A stretch of 64,000 bases of DNA, taken from NCBI RefSeq assembly GCF_001184025.1, contig NZ_BBYG01000010.1:186001-250000 (forward strand), read 5' to 3'. This DNA is from Streptomyces maremycinicus. GTDB lineage: Bacteria; Actinomycetota; Actinomycetes; Streptomycetales; Streptomycetaceae. How positions within the stretch are numbered: the first letter of the stretch is position 1; each line of letters starts with the position of its first letter. Position numbers and translations under genes: made by a program. Shown in pieces: positions 60,401-64,000 of the stretch. Under the pieces are notes generated by a model. The model made no database searches. It was given only the letters and a program-made list of their open reading frames with translations, and was not told where the DNA came from.

Positions 60401-63400
60401 CGTCGGCCGTCGCGGCTCCCGCGCCCCCGGTCGGTCCCGCCGCACCTGCCGCCTCGAGGATCGCCGCCGCCCGTTCCGCGCTCAGGTCCAGCAGGGTCTC
60501 GGGGCTCAGCGCGCCGGCCGCGCAGAGGGCGACCAGCTCGCCGTAGCTGTGTCCGGCGGCCATGTCCGGCCGCACGCCGGCCGCGGTGAGCACGGCGTGC
60601 GCGGCGAGCCCGGCGACGCCGAGGGCGGGCTGCGCCACCCGGGTGTCGGTCAGCGCGGCCTGCTGACGGTCGCGTACCGCGTCGTCGAAGGCGGCCGGCG
60701 GGTACAGGGCGTCGGCGTGGGCGCGGCCGAGCTCCAGGTAGGGCCGCAGCTCGGGAAAGGTGACGAACAGGTCGGCGAGCATGCCGGTGCGCTGGCTGCC
60801 CTGGCCGGGAAAGAGGAACGCGGTCTTGGAGTCCCCGGGGCCGTCCTGCGGGACCTCCGGTCCGGCCCGGTGGATCCCGCGCGCCGGATCCTGCGCGGCC
60901 GGATCGGCCGACACCCGCCGCAACTTGCCGACCAGGTCGTCCACGTCCGTCGCGACGACCGCGACCTGCGCCGGATCACCGCTCGCGTCCGACCGCCGCG
61001 CGGCGCCGAGGGCCAGGTCCCGCAACCGCCAGGGCCGGCCCTCGGCCTCCGCGGCCGCGAGGAGTTCGTCCACCGCACGGCCGGCCGCGGCGGCGTCCCG
61101 GCCACGGAAGACGAACAGTTCGGCCGGCCAGGCGTCGGTGCCCCGCACCGGCGGCACACCGCGGGCGTGGGCGCGCAGCACCACATGGAAGTTGGTGCCG
61201 CCGAAGCCGAACGCGCTGACCCCGGCGACGCGTTCCCCGGCGGGCGCCGCCCAGGGCCGGGCCCGTGCGTGGAAGGCGAAGGGGCTGCTCGCCGGGTCCC
61301 AGGCCGCGTTGGGGGCCTCGACGTGCAGCGTGGGCGGCCGCACGCCCGTGTGCAGGGCCAGCAGTGTCTTGATCAGTCCCGCGAGTCCGGCGGCGCACTT
61401 GGTGTGCCCGATCTGCGACTTCACCGAGCCGATCGCACAGCCGCCCGGTGCCGCCCCGGCCTCGGTGAACACCTCGCTGAGGATGCGCAGTTCGGTGCGG
61501 TCGCCGACCACCGTCCCGGTGCCGTGCGCCTCCACGAGCCCGACCTCGGCCGGGGACACGCCCGCGTTGCGGTAGGCCCGTTCCAGGGCCGAGCGCTGAC
61601 CCTCGGGCCTGGGGGCCGTCAGACCGAGCGAGCGGCCGTCGCTGGAGGAGCCGAGGCCCTTGATCACGCCGTAGATCCGGTCCCCGTCGCGCTCGGCGTC
61701 CGCCAGCCGTTTGAGGACGACGCAGGCCACGCCCTCGCCGAGCGCGATGCCGTCCGCCGAACCGTCGAAGGCGCGGGAGCGGCCGGTCGGGGACAGGGCG
61801 TGCACGGAGGAGAAGAGGACGTAGTCGTTGATGCCGTTGTGCAGGTCGGCGCCGCCGCAGAGCACCACGTCCGAGGTGCCGCCGACGAGTTCCTTGCAGG
61901 CGACGTCCACCGCCGCCAGCGAGGAGGCGCAGGCCGCGTCGACGGTGTAGTTGGCGCCGCCGAGGTCGAGCCGGTTGGCGATCCGCCCGGAGATGACGTT
62001 GGCGAGCATGCCGGGGAAGGAGTCCTCGGTGAGCCGCGGGAGCTGGTCGTCCAGTCCCGCCGGGACGCTGCCGTAGTACGAGGGGAGCACCGCCCTCAGC
62101 GTCGCCGCGTTCGACAGGTCGCTGCCGGCCTCCGCGCCGAACACCACCGAGGTGCGGGAGCGGTCGAACTCCCGCTCCCCCTCGCCGTATCCGGCGTCCT
62201 CCAGGGCCCGCCGGGCCGCCTCCAGGGACAGCAGCTGGACCGGCTCGACGCTGCCCAGCGAGGTGGGCGGGATGCCGTACCGCAGCGGGTCGAAGGGGAT
62301 GCGGGGCAGGAAGCCGCCCCATTTCGAGGGCGTCGACCCGCCGTGGTGCACGGCCGGGTCCCAGCGGTCGGCCGGCACCTCGCCGACCGCGTCCACGCCC
62401 CCGACCACGTTCGCCCAGAAGGTGGGCAGGTCGGGCGCCTGCGGGAACATGCACGCCATGCCGACGACGGCGATGTCGAGCGGGGCCGGGGCGACCGGTT
62501 CCGGGACCTTGTCCTCCTGGCTCAACTCGGCCGCGCGCAGGGCGAGATGCTCGATCGCACCGGTCGTCACCGACGCGTGCAGCGCCGCGATCGTGGTGGT
62601 CGCCGAGCGCAGCACCGCCACCTCCCCGGCCATGAACATCCCCTCGGCGAGCTGGCGTTGCTCGTCGACGGGAGTGAGGGAGCCGTCGGTGTCCCGGGTC
62701 ACGCCCTTGCTCGCGAGGCGCAGCCGGCCGACGTTGAGCCGTTCCAGGGCCTCCCAGATGTGCCGGTCCCCCGCACCCTCGGCCCGCAGCCGGGCCTCCT
62801 CGTCGCGGTAGCCGGCGGCGAACGGGCTCGGCACACAGCGGGTGGCGTGTCCCGGAGCCGACTCCAGGAGCGTGGTGCGCTCGGCGGCCATGACCTGCCG
62901 CTGGAAGAGCGGCCGGATGGCGCCGCGGGACACGGCCTCCTCGGTGAACAGGTACGCGGTGCCCATCAGCACGCCGACGGCCGCTCCGCGCGCGGTCAGC
63001 GGCGCGGCGAGGGCGGCGACCATCGCCGCCGACCGCTCGTCGTGCACTCCACCCGCGAAGAACACCTCCACGTCCTCGGCCCCGTGCACCGCCGACCAGT
63101 CCTCCAGGACGGCGAGTTGGCCCTCCCACAGCGGGAAGCTGCCACGCGGTCCGACGTGCCCGCCGCACTCCGAGCCCTCGAACACGAACCGGCGCGCCCC
63201 GGCCTCCAGGAACTGCCGCAGCAGCCCCGGCGACGGCACGTGCAGGAAGGTCCGGATGCCGTCCCGCTCCAGCGCCCGCGCCTGGGACGGCCGGCCGCCC
63301 GCGATGATCGCGTGCGTCGGCCGCAGCTCCCGTACCGCCTCCAGCTGCGCCGCGCGCACGTCCTCCGGTGCGAAGCCGAGCACGCCCACGCCCCAGGGCC

Positions 63401-64000
63401 GGCCGGCCACCGCGTCCCGGGTCTCGGCGAGCATCGTCCGGGCCCGCGCGCCGTCCGCCAACGCCAGGGCGAGGAAGGGCAGCGCGCCCTCGGCCGCCAC
63501 CGCCGCGGCGAACGCGGGCCCGTCGCTCACCCTGGTCATCGGCCCCTGGGCGAGCGGGAGCCGGGTGCCCAGCGCCCGGCTCATGGGCGACCCGGCCCCG
63601 AGCGCCCGCACGGCCGTGTCGTCGCGCACGGCGTCCAGGACCGCGTCCCGCAGCGCCCGCAGGGTCCTGCGCACATCACCCCGGCGCTCGGCGAACCGCG
63701 CGGCGAGGAAGCCGTCCTGGCCCACCGGGAGCAGCCGGCCTCGGGGATCCCGTGCGCCCAGCAGCGCCGCCACCGTGTGCGGCTCCGCGCCCTCCACGAG
63801 CCGCGGGGCGTCCGGGCCCCGCCGCGGCAGGACCCGGTGGCCGGCCAGGACCACGGTCTCCGAGCCGTCCAGGGTGCGTAGTTGCGCGGCGGCGGGTTCG
63901 GGCAGCGCCGACTCGGCGAGCAGCGCGAGCTGGCTGTCCAGGACGACGCCCGCCGCGCCGCCGGCCACCGCGGCGGCGGCCGTGCGCGGGCCGATGCCGC
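57414..64000 (-). CDS. Polyketide/PUFA-like synthase, flavin (NMO/PfaD-like)-KS-AT-ACP-KR, 5' end outside the window
   Basis: At least 2195 residues; the start lies beyond the right edge. From the N-terminal side: a nitronate-monooxygenase/PfaD-like FMN barrel (LPLAQGPMTRVSDG, FEGSECGGHVGPRG, FFAGGVHDERSA), which in PUFA systems acts as the enoyl reductase; KS with Cys in DAACASSL (61929-61931), EAHGTGTV, GHTKCAAG; AT with GHSYGEL (Ser codon 60546-60548); one ACP with DLSIDSIKRAEI (Ser 59196-59198); and KR with LLAGGGRGIT, Ser in LFGSVSAVLG and YAAAN. The LSIDSIKR ACP motif is typical of PUFA synthases. First gene of a tightly overlapping six-gene operon. Confidence 0.92.
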   Translation of the reverse strand, partial: GIGPRTAAAAVAGGAAGVVLDSQLALLAESALPEPAAAQLRTLDGSETVVLAGHRVLPRRGPDAPRLVEGAEPHTVAALLGARDPRGRLLPVGQDGFLAARFAERRGDVRRTLRALRDAVLDAVRDDTAVRALGAGSPMSRALGTRLPLAQGPMTRVSDGPAFAAAVAAEGALPFLALALADGARARTMLAETRDAVAGRPWGVGVLGFAPEDVRAAQLEAVRELRPTHAIIAGGRPSQARALERDGIRTFLHVPSPGLLRQFLEAGARRFVFEGSECGGHVGPRGSFPLWEGQLAVLEDWSAVHGAEDVEVFFAGGVHDERSAAMVAALAAPLTARGAAVGVLMGTAYLFTEEAVSRGAIRPLFQRQVMAAERTTLLESAPGHATRCVPSPFAAGYRDEEARLRAEGAGDRHIWEALERLNVGRLRLASKGVTRDTDGSLTPVDEQRQLAEGMFMAGEVAVLRSATTTIAALHASVTTGAIEHLALRAAELSQEDKVPEPVAPAPLDIAVVGMACMFPQAPDLPTFWANVVGGVDAVGEVPADRWDPAVHHGGSTPSKWGGFLPRIPFDPLRYGIPPTSLGSVEPVQLLSLEAARRALEDAGYGEGEREFDRSRTSVVFGAEAGSDLSNAATLRAVLPSYYGSVPAGLDDQLPRLTEDSFPGMLANVISGRIANRLDLGGANYTVDAACASSLAAVDVACKELVGGTSDVVLCGGADLHNGINDYVLFSSVHALSPTGRSRAFDGSADGIALGEGVACVVLKRLADAERDGDRIYGVIKGLGSSSDGRSLGLTAPRPEGQRSALERAYRNAGVSPAEVGLVEAHGTGTVVGDRTELRILSEVFTEAGAAPGGCAIGSVKSQIGHTKCAAGLAGLIKTLLALHTGVRPPTLHVEAPNAAWDPASSPFAFHARARPWAAPAGERVAGVSAFGFGGTNFHVVLRAHARGVPPVRGTDAWPAELFVFRGRDAAAAGRAVDELLAAAEAEGRPWRLRDLALGAARRSDASGDPAQVAVVATDVDDLVGKLRRVSADPAAQDPARGIHRAGPEVPQDGPGDSKTAFLFPGQGSQRTGMLADLFVTFPELRPYLELGRAHADALYPPAAFDDAVRDRQQAALTDTRVAQPALGVAGLAAHAVLTAAGVRPDMAAGHSYGELVALCAAGALSPETLLDLSAERAAAILEAAGAAGPTGGAGAATADAADSTGAAASAGADPASAGADPGSMAAVSAGAEKVARVLTAVGAPGSVVVANRNSPEQTVLSGPSDAVAETVRLLRGAGLGAKRIPVACAFHSPLVAGAADRFAEALAARPVHAPEFPVWSNRTAAPYPADADGVRDGLAAQIGAPVAFTEQIEAMYAAGARVFVEAGPGSVLTRLVGQILGDRPHRAVACEPRPGGGLGDWLDALAQLAVAGLPVRAGWLLRGRDAVDAVRTPVPKRPGWTVDGQLVRTAAGALLPGALAPARRVVEPFERTVPTVATNPPHGSPSDRDALVSEFLRTSREMIAAQRDVLLTYFGAAPGASPAPPVAAVPQVIPAVPRLPAEQPVVAAVTAEPAEAPGASRATGPVDVGQVVLEIISERTGYPVDMIEPDLDLEADLSIDSIKRAEIAGELAARLGSGAGADLTSMDDDELEELAKARTAAAVTDWLTARLGGSSATPPAPPAAITEPAATTEPAPIPAPTAGPDATVGAAQPGASVRAAREVTGEPPRRHVLRPVLLDAGTDASAAPSTTLSGTRWTLLGEAPEVAARLASHGAEVTVRARDHLLTEADGPVDGVLYLGALDRPDDSAVLPDAFPVLKAALARGPRRLLAVRSADGGTPDARTAGLRGLFRTVAREYPELIARVVDLWDASPSAVADAVVAEAVAPDRTPVVWRTAAGRHGFELVEAPLGALGSTGAGPAGDGAAEAAALGLDRDSVVLLAGGGRGITAQCAAALARAARCRLELLGRTPAPDGPEAPDTAAARTPAELRAALAARGGATPAEINRAAELLLAQREIAATLAELTALGSRARYRCVDFRDPGAVLQAVKEIHAEHGRLDGVVHAAGVIEDRLVAEKTAESFQRVYGTKATGADALLTALEELSAAPVFTVLFGSVSAVLGNRGQVDYAAANDALETLGAAFAARTGHRALTVHWGPWAPAAGHAGMVGVELAREYARRGIRLIDPEEGTAALLRELAWGEESATAVVHTAPGW

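Noticed and set aside
57396..63881. A 2161-codon open frame on the plus strand opposite the PKS genes
   Set aside because: It is the GC-rich antisense frame of two PKS genes with clear active-site motifs; its translation is low-complexity Gly/Arg/Pro with no domain.

Overview
The window is very GC-rich DNA with high-GC codon use, short 4-bp ATGA/GTGA gene overlaps, GTG starts, a Streptomyces-type dispersed intergenic repeat, and a regulator mix (TetR, GntR, LacI, LysR) typical of a Streptomyces chromosome. I see no insertion sequence, phage gene or CRISPR array. The gene content is mostly catabolic and accessory, so it probably lies in a chromosome arm, but that is inference.

Layout. (1) 0-5.6 kb: end of a thiolase, a TSUP permease, a DHA2 drug-efflux protein with an extra C-terminal domain, cobF of cobalamin synthesis, a DUF309 protein, then a tRNA-Pro(GGG). 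(2) 5.9-8.5 kb: a TetR regulator followed by an acyl-CoA dehydrogenase and a type-II 3-hydroxyacyl-CoA dehydrogenase, a short beta-oxidation-type operon with a striking phased repeat in its promoter. (3) 8.5-22.7 kb: inositol/sugar region: a GntR/UTRA regulator, a 54-codon remnant of iolC that keeps its promoter and ribosome binding site, a divergent ribose-type ABC transporter, a penicillin-binding-type hydrolase, an inositol dehydrogenase, a PhyH/SDR operon with a divergent LacI regulator, and a second Gfo/Idh dehydrogenase with its own divergent LacI regulator.

(4) 23.5-29.3 kb: a gallate-type lower pathway. A FadR-type GntR gene precedes four tightly coupled genes: GalB-like hydratase, GalC/LigK-like aldolase, GalD-like tautomerase and a VOC-superfamily extradiol dioxygenase. 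An aromatic-acid MFS importer follows. The same operator word, ATTGTTGACAA, lies in front of the regulator and in front of the importer. The usual LigB-type gallate dioxygenase is not in this neighbourhood; the VOC enzyme sits in its place.

(5) 29.4-49.2 kb: a second, apparently undescribed aromatic-type catabolic regulon. A LysR gene at 35 kb is flanked by a carboxymuconolactone-decarboxylase-like gene fused into a ribose-type ABC operon, an operon of ring-cleavage VOC protein, ALDH, FAH-family hydrolase, small VOC protein, alpha/beta hydrolase, HbpS-like protein and a MetE-like protein without zinc ligands, an ALDH plus 2-hydroxyglutarate oxidase pair, and an operon of amidohydrolase, ThDP enzyme and Ldh2-type dehydrogenase. 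An inverted repeat of the form (G/C)CGCAA-N7-TTGCGC occurs before two of these operons and in degenerate form before a third, which ties them together as one LysR regulon.

(6) 49.5-64 kb, minus strand: a polyketide/polyunsaturated-fatty-acid-like synthase operon with the flavin ER-like domain fused to KS-AT-ACP-KR, a second protein KS-AT-DH-phosphopantetheinyl transferase, a free ACP, an alpha/beta hydrolase, a glycosyltransferase and a methyltransferase, all translationally coupled. The first PKS gene runs off the right edge.
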